The notes beneath the pieces are model-generated. The model was given only the letters and a program-made list of their open reading frames with translations. It had not been told where the DNA came from and made no database searches. This document shows, piece after piece, positions 33,515-40,718 of a DNA stretch of 64,000 bases; position 1 is the first letter of the stretch; each line of letters opens with the position of its first letter. The DNA lies in contig NZ_JAPEOX010000001.1 in the NCBI RefSeq assembly GCF_026340675.1, positions 5,332,001-5,396,000 on the forward strand. Reading direction: 5' to 3'. The position numbers and the translations under genes are program-made. The stretch comes from Streptomyces sp. NBC_01264. Its GTDB lineage: Bacteria > Actinomycetota > Actinomycetes > Streptomycetales > Streptomycetaceae.

Positions 33515-35137
33515 ATGAACGTTGCACCGCCTGCGCCGGCCCTGTGCACCAGGTGCGGTACGAAGTTGAGCCGAACCAACACGGATACTGTGTGCAGCCC
33601 CTGTCGCCGGGCCGTCGGCCCCAGAGCGGCGGGTGGCCAAGCGGCGGTTGCACCTGCCGCGGACTCGCCGCACTGGCTCGCCGGGGACACGGAGCGCAGT
33701 GCCCCTCCGGACGGATCGAATCTGGCCGACGTCCTCAAGGCGTATCGGGCACTCCACAAGCTCAAGCAGCAGGACCTTGCCGACCTGCTCGGCTACGACC
33801 AGTCGTACGTGTCGTTACTCGAACGCGGCAAGCGGACCATCCGCGACATGGTCGAGCTGCGCAGGCTCGCACACGCCTTGGCCCTGCCGGAGGACGAGCT
33901 AGGCCTGCTCCCGCCGGCCGAAGCCGTGGGAACGGTCGGAGCACCCGCAGGCGACCCGGGCGGGCGGAACCCGCTCGCCGCCATCGACGACCAACGCCGC
34001 TGGCGCATGACGCGCCGCGAACTCAATCGCCACCGGGCCGACCTCACGAAAGCCGCGGCGGCCCTGTACCCGGAGGTGGCCCGCGCAGGGAACAGCCCGG
34101 TCCTCACCCGCGAGTCGTGGATGTGGCCCGAGCCGGTCGACTTCGCGGACATCGAGCTGTCCTGGCTAACCCAGACGCTCCCGCCCGAGGTGAGCGGGCG
34201 GGAGAAGGCGTCGGAGGGCGTGCGGCCGCTCGCCGCGAACGGCGCCAAGTTCGATCGCTACACCCAGGCGATCCGCATGATCGACCGCCCCTCCCTGTTC
34301 GTGAACCGACCGAGCTTCCGCCTGCTCGACATTTCCCGGACGGAAGGCCGGCCGAAGTTGTCGTTCGGGTACACGACCTACTTCGACATGGCCGACGTCT
34401 GCGAGGGCGTGGCGCACGAGCTGGCGAGCGCCTGGCTGAAGACGGGGAGCGACCCGGCGTGGATCGGCGATCCAAGCTGGGCAGAGCTTCCCTTCCGTAC
34501 GCTCGTCGGCGACCCATTCGACCTGGCTCACCGGCCGCTGCTGCCTTCGATCGACACCTTGACCATTCGGCTGGGCCCGGAAGGTGCTTCGTTCCCGCTC
34601 CACCACCGGTCGGCGAGCAACGTCGCGCTGGCCGGCGGGAACTACCACGTCATGCCAGCAGGGGTGTTCCAGCCGTCCTCGGTGATGCCGTGGGACCAGT
34701 CCAACGACTTCAACCTCTGGCGCAACGTCCTTCGCGAGTACGCGGAGGAGTTCCTCGGCGACCCTGAAGCCGACGGCAGCAGCGGTGAGCCGATCGACTA
34801 CGACGGCACGGAGCCGTTCCGGACGCTCAACCAGGCACGTCGGGAAGGGAAGGTGCGTCCGTTCTGCTTCGGGATCGGTCTGGACCCGCTCACGTTGGCA
34901 GGCGAGATCCTGAGCGTGGTGGTCATCGACGCCGAGGTCTACGACTCCGTCTTCTCCGGCATGGTGTCGAGGAACTCAGAGGGCACCGTCGTGGCCAGCC
35001 GGGCCGGTGGCAGCGGCGCCGGAATTGAGTTCACCGAGCCCAACATCCGGCGCCTGCTGGACAATGAACCTCTGGCGTCCGCTGCTGCCGCGTGCCTTGA
35101 TCTGGCGTGGCAGCACCGCGGGCTCATCCTGGGCTGA
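33515..35137 (+). CDS. zinc-ribbon and XRE helix-turn-helix protein
   Basis: This 540-residue protein starts at ATG 33515. Residues 11-30 form a four-cysteine zinc ribbon (C11, C14, C27, C30). Residues 71-125 are an XRE-type HTH (ADVLKAYRALHKLKQQDLAD, then GYDQSYVSLLERGKRTIRDM). The C-terminal 400 residues are an unknown alpha/beta domain with WLTQTLPPEV, FDRYTQAIRMIDRPSLFVNRP and HELASAWLKTGSDPAW. It follows the HEPN-like gene by 38 bp and precedes an epimerase by 12 bp. It may regulate the cargo or act as an enzyme with a DNA-binding head. I do not recognise the C-terminal fold. Confidence 0.75.
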   Translation: MNVAPPAPALCTRCGTKLSRTNTDTVCSPCRRAVGPRAAGGQAAVAPAADSPHWLAGDTERSAPPDGSNLADVLKAYRALHKLKQQDLADLLGYDQSYVSLLERGKRTIRDMVELRRLAHALALPEDELGLLPPAEAVGTVGAPAGDPGGRNPLAAIDDQRRWRMTRRELNRHRADLTKAAAALYPEVARAGNSPVLTRESWMWPEPVDFADIELSWLTQTLPPEVSGREKASEGVRPLAANGAKFDRYTQAIRMIDRPSLFVNRPSFRLLDISRTEGRPKLSFGYTTYFDMADVCEGVAHELASAWLKTGSDPAWIGDPSWAELPFRTLVGDPFDLAHRPLLPSIDTLTIRLGPEGASFPLHHRSASNVALAGGNYHVMPAGVFQPSSVMPWDQSNDFNLWRNVLREYAEEFLGDPEADGSSGEPIDYDGTEPFRTLNQARREGKVRPFCFGIGLDPLTLAGEILSVVVIDAEVYDSVFSGMVSRNSEGTVVASRAGGSGAGIEFTEPNIRRLLDNEPLASAAAACLDLAWQHRGLILG

Positions 35138-35148
35138 GAGGTAGATCA

Positions 35149-36090
35149 GTGCGCGTACTTGTGACCGGGGCCTATGGGTTCGTAGGGAATGCGGTCGTAC
35201 GACGGCTCGCCGAGGCAGGCCACGAGGTCGTGGCGCTCACGCACCGGCCAGCAGATGCTCCCCTCCCGGAGCTGCCGGTCTCCCGGGTCTTCCGCGGGGA
35301 CATCCGGGACCGGAAGGCTCTTGAGGGAGCCCTCGACGGTGTCGAGGGAGTGTGCCACCTCGCGGCTCTGACCCGCGTCCGCGAGTCCTTCGACCGGCCG
35401 GAGGAGTACCAAGCGGTGAACGCTGGAGGCACGGAGGCACTGCTCGACGCGCTGGCTGCAGTCTCCCCGGGTCTGGCCCCGAGGGTCATCTTGGGCTCCA
35501 CGGCGGCGGTCTACGGTGCACCCGAGCGGCAGCCCATCGGCGAGGACACCGTGCCCGCGCCGAGCAATCCCTACGGTGTCTCGAAGCTTGCTGCGGACGA
35601 TGTGCTCAGGGCCCGAGCAGAGGCGGGTGCGGTCGAGGCCGTGAGCCTGCGCTGCTTCAACATCTCGGGGGCCGTGTCGGGGGTAGGGGACGCGGATGAG
35701 AGCCGGATCATCCCGAAGGCGGTGGCAGTAGCGGCCGGCCGGTACCCGCAGCTGGAGATGAACGGCGATGGCGACGCGATCCGGGATTTCGTGCACGTCG
35801 ATGACCTGGCGCGCGCGTACGTGCTGGCCCTGGAGGCCAGCACCTCAGCCTCGTACCGCGTCTACAACGTCGGCGCCACGGCGGCGAGCATGCGGGAGAT
35901 CGTGGCCACGGTCGAGCGGGTGACGGGAAGGGCGGTGCCCGTAGTCCACCGCCCCCCGCAGCCCGAGCCGCCGCGGCTGGTCGCCGACATCTCCAGGATC
36001 ACCACTGACCTGGGGTGGAAGCCTGAACGGTCCGGCCTTGAACAGCTGGTCGCTGACGCATGGTCGGTGGTTTCCACCAGCGGTCACTGA
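35149..36090 (+). CDS. NAD-dependent epimerase/dehydratase
   Basis: This 313-residue extended short-chain dehydrogenase has the Rossmann motif VLVTGAYGFVGNAVVRRLAEAG (GxxGxxG), the active-site Y and K in NPYGVSKLAADDVL (YxxxK), and the sugar-nucleotide-binding motif DFVHVDDLARAYVLALEA. These are the features of UDP-glucose 4-epimerase-like enzymes. GTG 35149 has GAGAGGTAG upstream. It follows the XRE-type gene and converges on the GntR gene with a 7-bp overlap. In an AICE it is likely accessory cargo, possibly modifying a cell-surface sugar. Substrate unknown. Confidence 0.87.
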   Translation: MRVLVTGAYGFVGNAVVRRLAEAGHEVVALTHRPADAPLPELPVSRVFRGDIRDRKALEGALDGVEGVCHLAALTRVRESFDRPEEYQAVNAGGTEALLDALAAVSPGLAPRVILGSTAAVYGAPERQPIGEDTVPAPSNPYGVSKLAADDVLRARAEAGAVEAVSLRCFNISGAVSGVGDADESRIIPKAVAVAAGRYPQLEMNGDGDAIRDFVHVDDLARAYVLALEASTSASYRVYNVGATAASMREIVATVERVTGRAVPVVHRPPQPEPPRLVADISRITTDLGWKPERSGLEQLVADAWSVVSTSGH

Positions 36091-36515
36091 GGCTTGGCCA
36101 AGCGGCCCTTGACGCTCTCCGGCAGGTTGTCGAACGCCTTCCGCCAGTGCTCAAGGGCCGCTTCGCTGTTTGTCGAGCCGGTGCCGTCCTGGCCCAGTGA
36201 CGCCCGTAGGGCCGCCTCGACCTCCAGGCCTGCCAGCAGTAGCGGCAGCGCCCAATCCGCAGCGCCCTGCGAGTGGTCCGCGAGTCGGGGCGGGAACTGA
36301 GCGAAGACCCCCTTGCCCTGGTGGCCGACCACGTATCCCTCCGCTCGCAGCAGCGACACGGCGTTCTTCACCACGGTGCTGGAAGCGCCGGAGCTGTTGA
36401 TCAGATCCTGTGCCGAAGGCAGTGCGGCGCCATCGGGGAGGTCGCCGCTGCGAATGCGTTCCCGCAGGTCATCGGCCAGCTGAAGGTATGCCGGCTGCCC
36501 TCGAAACTCGGTCAT
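36084..36515 (-). CDS. KorSA-type GntR repressor
   Basis: This 143-residue regulator has the GntR winged helix at residues 5-72 (QPAYLQLADDLRERIRSGDLPDGAALPSAQDL, then SSTVVKNAVSLLRAEGYVVGHQGKGVFA) and a short C-terminal helical part instead of a FadR or UTRA domain. This small form is the KorSA type, which represses transfer and replication genes in pSAM2-like elements. ATG 36515 is preceded by GGAGCACC. Two related palindromes in front of it (36542 and 36602) are the likely operators, giving autorepression and control of the rightward leader. Confidence 0.88.
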   Translation of the reverse strand: MTEFRGQPAYLQLADDLRERIRSGDLPDGAALPSAQDLINSSGASSTVVKNAVSLLRAEGYVVGHQGKGVFAQFPPRLADHSQGAADWALPLLLAGLEVEAALRASLGQDGTGSTNSEAALEHWRKAFDNLPESVKGRLAKPQ

Positions 36516-36541
36516 CGGGGTGCTCCTCCGCTCGCAGGTGA

Positions 36542-36554
36542 TGTACCTAGTACA
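36542..36554. promoter_or_regulatory. GntR operator 1
   Basis: The palindrome TGTAC-CTA-GTACA (TGTACTAGGTACA on the other strand) lies 27 bp upstream of the GntR start codon. It differs from operator 2 (TGCACTAGGTGCA) at only two symmetrical positions, which is typical of sites for one dimeric repressor and suggests autoregulation. Confidence 0.6.
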
Positions 36555-36601
36555 CCAGTCTCCCCGGATCCATTCCCCCCGACCTGAGCCGAGCTACTTG
36601 C

Positions 36602-36630
36602 CAACATGGTGCACTAGGTGCACCATGTTG
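36602..36630. promoter_or_regulatory. GntR operator 2, perfect 13-bp inverted repeat
   Basis: CAACATGGTGCAC and its exact complement are separated by three bases (TAG). This is the most perfect palindrome in the element and sits where the rightward transfer promoter should be. Its core matches operator 1 except at two symmetrical bases. Confidence 0.75.
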
Positions 36631-36663
36631 TTCAGAGGGCAGCGAGCAAGCGGCAGACCTCAT

Positions 36664-36759
36664 ATGACAAGCCGTCATTCGATTCCGGAGCTCTACGCGG
36701 ACAGGCTTGTCGCAAGCAACGAGGCCGCCGGAAACGGCGGTTCGGTCGCAGACAGCTGA
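36664..36759 (+). CDS. possible 31-residue peptide
   Basis: ATG 36664 opens MTSRHSIPELYADRLVASNE and a TGA follows 31 codons later. The N-terminal pattern (RHSIPELYADRL) looks like short proteins encoded near transfer genes of other AICEs, but the ribosome binding site is weak. It lies just downstream of operator 2, so it would be the first gene of the repressed transcript. A hairpin CCGCCG-GAAA-CGGCGG sits inside it. It may be a remnant or a leader peptide. Confidence 0.35.
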   Translation: MTSRHSIPELYADRLVASNEAAGNGGSVADS

Positions 36760-37247
36760 CTTGCGAGGGGCCTTCTTTGGGCTGCTCTGAGCACCAGCAG
36801 CACCTCTTGGCGTCCGGCGTGTCCCGTTCTTACGGGAGCCCTTCGGGGTTACCGCGCCCGTCGGAGAGCCACCGGCTTTTCCTTGAGAACTGAAGAGTGA
36901 TCGTGCGGGGCTGACGCGAGTCGGCGGTCGCGGTAGGTGCCTAGGACGAGGGTCCGGGGGCAAACCGCCGTGATGGACGTCGACTCCCCCTATGCGCTTG
37001 GCAGGCGCCACCCGAACTTGGGTGTGGGGAGGTACAGCGTGGCCCCAACGCACGTGGCGGCAAGAGTGAGACCGCCCCCGTGACGACCGGGTGATGTCGT
37101 CGGCGGCACGCCACCCTGCACCGATTCGTGCAGGCCGCCTGCTGGCGTCAGAGCAGTGACGATGACGCACCGATCAAGGCTCGGGACCCCGCTGCAGCAA
37201 CGGCGGTGGCGAAGCCTTCCCCACCCGCATCCTCCACGGAGGCAGCA

Positions 37248-37403
37248 GTGATCCGCTTAAGACCCTGGGCCCTGCCCGCACTGGACCGGTGCGGCCAGGA
37301 TCGCCCCTCGTGTCGTTCGACCCTCCGCCGCACTAATCGTGCGGCGGCCGGTTGCCTCCTCTACCCGTCCGGCGCCCTTCGGGTGCTGTACGGGCGGGGT
37401 TGA
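37248..37403 (+). CDS. possible 51-residue basic protein
   Basis: GTG 37248 is preceded by GGAGG at good spacing (CACGGAGGCAGCA). The reading frame gives a basic 51-residue product with three cysteines (LDRCGQDRPSCRS, AAAGCLLYPSG). No family is recognised. The strong hairpin at 37325 lies inside it, which speaks against a normal gene. It could be a leader peptide in the transfer operon leader. Confidence 0.3.
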   Translation: MIRLRPWALPALDRCGQDRPSCRSTLRRTNRAAAGCLLYPSGALRVLYGRG

Positions 37404-37440
37404 GGGGAGCCGGAGACACCGGCCCCGGAAGGGGTTCGAG

Positions 37441-37611
37441 ATGGACAAGAAGCTCGCGGCGGCTATCCAGCGTGACAACGACCTGGAGGACGCCGGCATG
37501 CACGGCGACCACCGCAAGACCTGCTGGACCCACCAGAGCTGGGCCGAGGAGTGCCAGGACCAGCCGCTGCACACCAACCCGAGCGTCAGCCACTACCCGC
37601 GCCCGGCCTGA
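37441..37611 (+). CDS. small His/Cys-containing protein
   Basis: This 56-residue protein starts at ATG 37441 with GGAAGGGG upstream. MDKKLAAAIQRDNDLEDAG is followed by a metal-binding-like HGDHRKTCWTHQ and EECQD. It is the first clearly translated gene of the transfer operon and is followed by a perfect 12-bp hairpin. Function unknown; small His/Cys proteins of this kind are common in AICE transfer regions. Confidence 0.65.
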   Translation: MDKKLAAAIQRDNDLEDAGMHGDHRKTCWTHQSWAEECQDQPLHTNPSVSHYPRPA

Positions 37612-37630
37612 CCTTCCACCCCAACGACGT

Positions 37631-37660
37631 GCGGCCCCGGTGCTGTAACACCGGGGCCGC
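37631..37660 (+). terminator. hairpin after the small His/Cys gene
   Basis: A perfect 12-bp stem (GCGGCCCCGGTG and complement), loop CTGTAA, followed by TTCG. It probably attenuates transcription between operon genes rather than ending it. Confidence 0.65.
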
Positions 37661-37695
37661 TTCGAGCCGTCCACCTGCTAGGGAGAACACGACTC

Positions 37696-37965
37696 ATGAA
37701 GCACATCGCCGCACTTCAGAACCTCGTTACCCCGTGGCCCGACGACCTTGAGCCGTCGGGTGCGGAGCTGGACGCGATCGAGTTCGAGATGCCGCTGATC
37801 CTGGCGGAGGTCGACCTGCTCGACGCGGAGATCGCCGTACTGGACCGCGCGCCCTCCGAGCTGGACGAGCGGCGGATCCGCCGGGCCCGCCGCAAGGCGC
37901 TGACCGTACGGCGGACGCTGACCAACCAGGCCGCCGCCGCGAGCATGCCGGGCGGTGCCGCATGA
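37696..37965 (+). CDS. DUF6284 family protein
   Basis: This 89-residue helical protein (MKHIAALQNLVTPWPDDLEP, ELDAIEFEMPLILAEVDLLDAEIAVLD, ELDERRIRRARRKALTVRRT) matches the small DUF6284 family seen in Streptomyces mobile elements. The repeated acidic and Arg-rich segments suggest a coiled, possibly DNA-associated protein. ATG 37696 follows AGGGAGAAC. Its stop overlaps the next gene by ATGA, so it is translationally coupled. Function not established; the family is reliably linked to AICE transfer regions. Confidence 0.75.
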   Translation: MKHIAALQNLVTPWPDDLEPSGAELDAIEFEMPLILAEVDLLDAEIAVLDRAPSELDERRIRRARRKALTVRRTLTNQAAAASMPGGAA

Positions 37966-38297
37966 ACGCCACCCTCGCCTCGCTGGACGCACCCCTGAGG
38001 GTCCTGCGCATCTTCGCCGCCGAGTTCCCGCACCTGCCGGCCCCCTGCGTACGGCTGACCACGATCTGGCCGGACCGGCTGGAGCTCGCCTTCCACGACG
38101 ACCTCGCCGCCTTCGAGTCATGGCGCGAAGCTCTCGGAATCGCCCCCGAGAGCGTGAGCCACGATGTTCAGAACGGTGGCCGTACGCACCGGCTGGAGAC
38201 GGAGGTCGACCACGCCGGCGCACGCCTGAAGCTGGTCGGCTACACCAGGATCCCCACGGTCGACGAGGCGCGTTCATGGGTGGGGGCCGCATCGTGA
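37962..38297 (+). CDS. hypothetical small protein of the transfer operon
   Basis: This 111-residue acidic-to-neutral protein (APLRVLRIFAAEFPHLPAPCVRLTTIWPDRLELAFHDDL, then RTHRLETEVDHAGARLKLVGYTRIP) has no membrane helix or recognised motif. It overlaps the genes on both sides (ATGA upstream, GTGA downstream), which makes it a true member of the operon. The beta-rich C-terminus suggests a small globular fold. Role unknown. Confidence 0.7.
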   Translation: MNATLASLDAPLRVLRIFAAEFPHLPAPCVRLTTIWPDRLELAFHDDLAAFESWREALGIAPESVSHDVQNGGRTHRLETEVDHAGARLKLVGYTRIPTVDEARSWVGAAS

Positions 38298-39304
38298 ACA
38301 GCGTTCAGATCCGTTCATCCGAGCGCGCTCTCTCGTTCGGGACGTGGCTGATCGTCGGCGGAGCGATGCTCTACTCCGTCCTCACCGTCACCCCGTTGAT
38401 GGCCGCACACACCCCGCCCGAGTGGCGGTGGACGGCACCGATCCTGCCGCTCGTCGTGGATGCGGCGGTGGTCATTGTGGTCCGCCTCGACTCCGTCCTG
38501 GCCCGTCTCGGCGGGCATGGGGGCGCCTGGCCGGTGGCGCTGCGGTGGATGACCGGCACCATGACCCTCGCCCTGAACATCGGCGTATCCGCGCTGGCCG
38601 GGGACATGGTCGGGGTTGCCGTCCACTCCGTCGCACCCCTCCTCCTCATCGTCACCGCGGAGGCAGGGCTCGCCTACCGGCGGGCCCTGACCGCCGCCGT
38701 CCTCGCCGTGGAAGCCCGCAAGCGGGCGGAGCAGGATGCCCGGGACCGGGCCGCGGCGGAGCGGGAGGAGAACCGGCTGAGGGCCGCGCGTGAACAGCGC
38801 GAGCACGAAGCCGCGATCGCTCGTGAACAGCGTGAACACGAAGCCCGGTTGGTCCGCGAGGAAGCCGACCGGCAGGACCAGATCCGCCGCGAGAACCTGG
38901 CGCAGGCCGAAGCTGCCGAGCGGGTGGAGCGCGAGGCCCGTGAACGTCGTGAACACGAGCGTGAACAGCAGCGGATCGAGCGTGAACAGCTTGAACGCAA
39001 GGCCGCGCAGAAGCGCGAGGCGGAGGCCCGGGACCGGGCCGAGCGTGAACGCGGTGAACGGCTCCGTAAACAGGAGCGGGTCGAGCGTGAACGCGCCGCC
39101 CTCCTCGCTGCCGGAGCCCCGGACGAGAAGCTGAAGGAAGGCCAGGCCCTCGCCACCGTTCGGGCCGCGTTCGATGCGGGACTGCCCGTGCGGGTGGCCG
39201 CGGAGCTGACTGGCTGGTCCGTCGGCTGGGCCTCCGGCCGCTACCAGGAACTCCGCGACGCGAACAGCCCCACCGTCCCGGCTCTTGAAGGGGCCACGTC
39301 GTGA
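38294..39304 (+). CDS. DUF2637 (SpdB-like) spread protein
   Basis: This 336-residue protein has four N-terminal membrane helices (residues 15-130: FGTWLIVGGAMLYSVLTVTPLM, ILPLVVDAAVVIVVRLDSVLA, WMTGTMTLALNIGVSALAG, VHSVAPLLLIVTAEAGLAY), the DUF2637 arrangement, then a very long coiled coil of EREAR/EHE/EQQRI repeats (about 135-270) and a small C-terminal helix-turn-helix-like part (DAGLPVRVAAELTGWSVGWASGRYQEL). DUF2637 proteins are Spd-type membrane partners that help spread of the plasmid within mycelium. Start GTG 38294 overlaps the previous stop (GTGA). Confidence 0.85.
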   Translation: MNSVQIRSSERALSFGTWLIVGGAMLYSVLTVTPLMAAHTPPEWRWTAPILPLVVDAAVVIVVRLDSVLARLGGHGGAWPVALRWMTGTMTLALNIGVSALAGDMVGVAVHSVAPLLLIVTAEAGLAYRRALTAAVLAVEARKRAEQDARDRAAAEREENRLRAAREQREHEAAIAREQREHEARLVREEADRQDQIRRENLAQAEAAERVEREARERREHEREQQRIEREQLERKAAQKREAEARDRAERERGERLRKQERVERERAALLAAGAPDEKLKEGQALATVRAAFDAGLPVRVAAELTGWSVGWASGRYQELRDANSPTVPALEGATS

Positions 39305-39663
39305 GGCCGACCCCGCTCAGTGCGGCAGCGACCCTGCCCATCTACACCTGGCGCCTGGCCCCGGACGGGCTGGCCACCCGCCGCCAGCTCCGCGCCGCCG
39401 GCCTCCGGCCCGGCGGGCAGGACGTCGTCGCGCAGGTGGAGCGGCCCCGCTACCGGCGCGAGCCGCTGGTCGCCTTCCTGTACCGGATAGAGCTCGCCCG
39501 CCCGGTCCGCCCCATGACCCCGGCCAAGGCCGCGGCTCTGGCGAAAGCCAACGCAGCCCGCCGTACCTGCCCCACCTGCCGGGCCGATGCCGGGTACGTC
39601 ATCCCGGCCTCGCTCGGCACGTGCGTCCCCTGCGCCTACCCCGATGAACAGCACGCCGCCTGA
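39301..39663 (+). CDS. RRQRL-motif zinc-binding protein
   Basis: This 120-residue protein has the ATRRQLRAAGLRPGGQDVVAQ motif that names the RRQRL zinc-binding family and a C-terminal four-cysteine ribbon (CPTCRADAGYV and TCVPC). The GTG at 39301 overlaps the DUF2637 stop. The family is almost restricted to mobile elements of actinobacteria. It may bind DNA or RNA in transfer. Function untested. Confidence 0.75.
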   Translation: MRPTPLSAAATLPIYTWRLAPDGLATRRQLRAAGLRPGGQDVVAQVERPRYRREPLVAFLYRIELARPVRPMTPAKAAALAKANAARRTCPTCRADAGYVIPASLGTCVPCAYPDEQHAA

Positions 39664-39732
39664 ACCGCCCCCGGCCTACCGGGGGCGGGCTTCACCGACC
39701 GCACCCACACAGCACTGGAAGGAGGAACCACC

Positions 39733-40353
39733 GTGTCCGCAATCGACTGGGACGAGGAGTTCACCCGCATGAACCCCGAGACCGCCGAGAAGCCCAGCAC
39801 GTCGTCCAAGTTCTCCGTCAAGCTCGGCGGGGTCCGCCGCAACACCGCCGCGCTCGCCGTCTGCGGCACGATCGCCGTCCTCGCCGTGTGCGGAACGGTC
39901 GTCGCCGTCACCAGCATGCAGAGCGACCAGACGGCCCAGGACCGTGCGCGCGCCCAGGAGAAGGCCGCGAACGCCCTGGTCGAGGCCGAGGCCGACAAGC
40001 AGCGGGCCCAGACCGAGGAAGCCGCGGCCAAGACGCTCTACGAGCGCGAGATGACCGTCTACCTGGAGTGCATGAAGATCCGGGCGGCGGCCGTGGCCAA
40101 GGCCTCCTCCTACGACGTCTCCAGGATCGCCTCGTGCACCGCCCCGACCCTCGGCGGTACGGCCCCCAAGAAGCAGGAGACCACCACCGAGTCCAGCGGC
40201 GACATCACCTCCAGCCCCTGGCTGTGGGCCGCCCTCGTAGGCGGCGGTGGCCTCTTCGCCTACAAGAAGCTCTCCACGCCCGCCAGCTCCTCCGGTTCCA
40301 GCGCTGCAGTCTCCGCTAACAACAAGGGATTCACCTTCGAGAAGGGTGCATGA
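39733..40353 (+). CDS. hypothetical membrane protein of the transfer region
   Basis: This 206-residue protein has one TM helix at about 38-58 (ALAVCGTIAVLAVCGTVVAVT), a long charged coiled segment (AQDRARAQEKAANALVEAEADKQRAQTEE), a small Cys pair (LECMK and ASCTAP) and a second hydrophobic segment near the C-terminus (PWLWAALVGGGGLFAYKKL). It starts at GTG 39733, preceded by GGAAGGAGG. This form is typical of small Spd-like membrane proteins that accompany TraB. No known family. Confidence 0.75.
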   Translation: MSAIDWDEEFTRMNPETAEKPSTSSKFSVKLGGVRRNTAALAVCGTIAVLAVCGTVVAVTSMQSDQTAQDRARAQEKAANALVEAEADKQRAQTEEAAAKTLYEREMTVYLECMKIRAAAVAKASSYDVSRIASCTAPTLGGTAPKKQETTTESSGDITSSPWLWAALVGGGGLFAYKKLSTPASSSGSSAAVSANNKGFTFEKGA

Positions 40354-40354
40354 A

Positions 40355-40570
40355 ATGACGCTCCAGTTCTTCGCTCTCGCACTGTTCTGCTGGGCCCTGT
40401 TCTTCACCTTCAAGAAGACCAAGGGAAAGCAGATGGCGATCTGCGTGATGCTGATCGTCTCCGGCATCTTCCTGCCGTACACGCCGTTCAGCGACGAGAT
40501 CCGAGGCACCCTCGAATCGGTCTTCAACACGGCGAACACCACGGTCAGCAACGTCGGCACCTCACGCTAG
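40355..40570 (+). CDS. hypothetical two-TM small protein
   Basis: This 71-residue protein starts at ATG 40355, one base after the previous stop. Two hydrophobic segments (MTLQFFALALFCWALFFTF and MAICVMLIVSGIFLPYTPF) flank a short KKTKGKQ loop. The size and layout fit the small hydrophobic Spd proteins of Streptomyces plasmids, which act in the membrane during intramycelial spread. The gene is close to the 7-bp repeat array that follows. Confidence 0.75.
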   Translation: MTLQFFALALFCWALFFTFKKTKGKQMAICVMLIVSGIFLPYTPFSDEIRGTLESVFNTANTTVSNVGTSR

Positions 40571-40583
40571 GCGACCAGCCGCA

Positions 40584-40685
40584 CGGTTACCGGTTACCGG
40601 TTACAGGCCCCAGACACCGCCTCGCCCCCGACCCAGGGGCCCCGAACCGGCGTCCGCAGGGGCTGTAACCGGTAACCGGTAACCG
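40584..40685. repeat. inverted arrays of a 7-bp repeat, candidate TraB recognition or clt locus
   Basis: Three direct CGGTTAC units (40584-40604) face three GTAACCG units (40665-40685) across a 60-bp gap. Further AGGCCCC/GGGGCT pairing lies just inside the arms. It occupies the gap between the small two-TM gene and the next transfer gene. TraB translocases of Streptomyces plasmids recognise short repeated sequences in the clt region, which makes this a candidate target. Confidence 0.75.
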
Positions 40686-40718
40686 CTCAGAGCTACACAG
40701 TGTCACTGAGGGAGGCTC

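Larger units (their letters stand above)
36516..37440. other. intergenic leader of the transfer operon
   Basis: About 925 bases with two GntR-like operators at the left end, then a long stretch of strong local hairpins and two possible tiny genes (36664 and 37248). TTGAGAACTGAAGAGTGA at 36883-36900 resembles the actinobacterial rRNA-spacer motif TTGAGAACTCAACAGTG. A clear 9-bp hairpin (CCGCCGCAC / GTGCGGCGG, loop TAATC) is at 37325-37347. No protein family is visible. The region may be a structured leader RNA of the transfer operon, but I cannot prove it. Confidence 0.5.
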
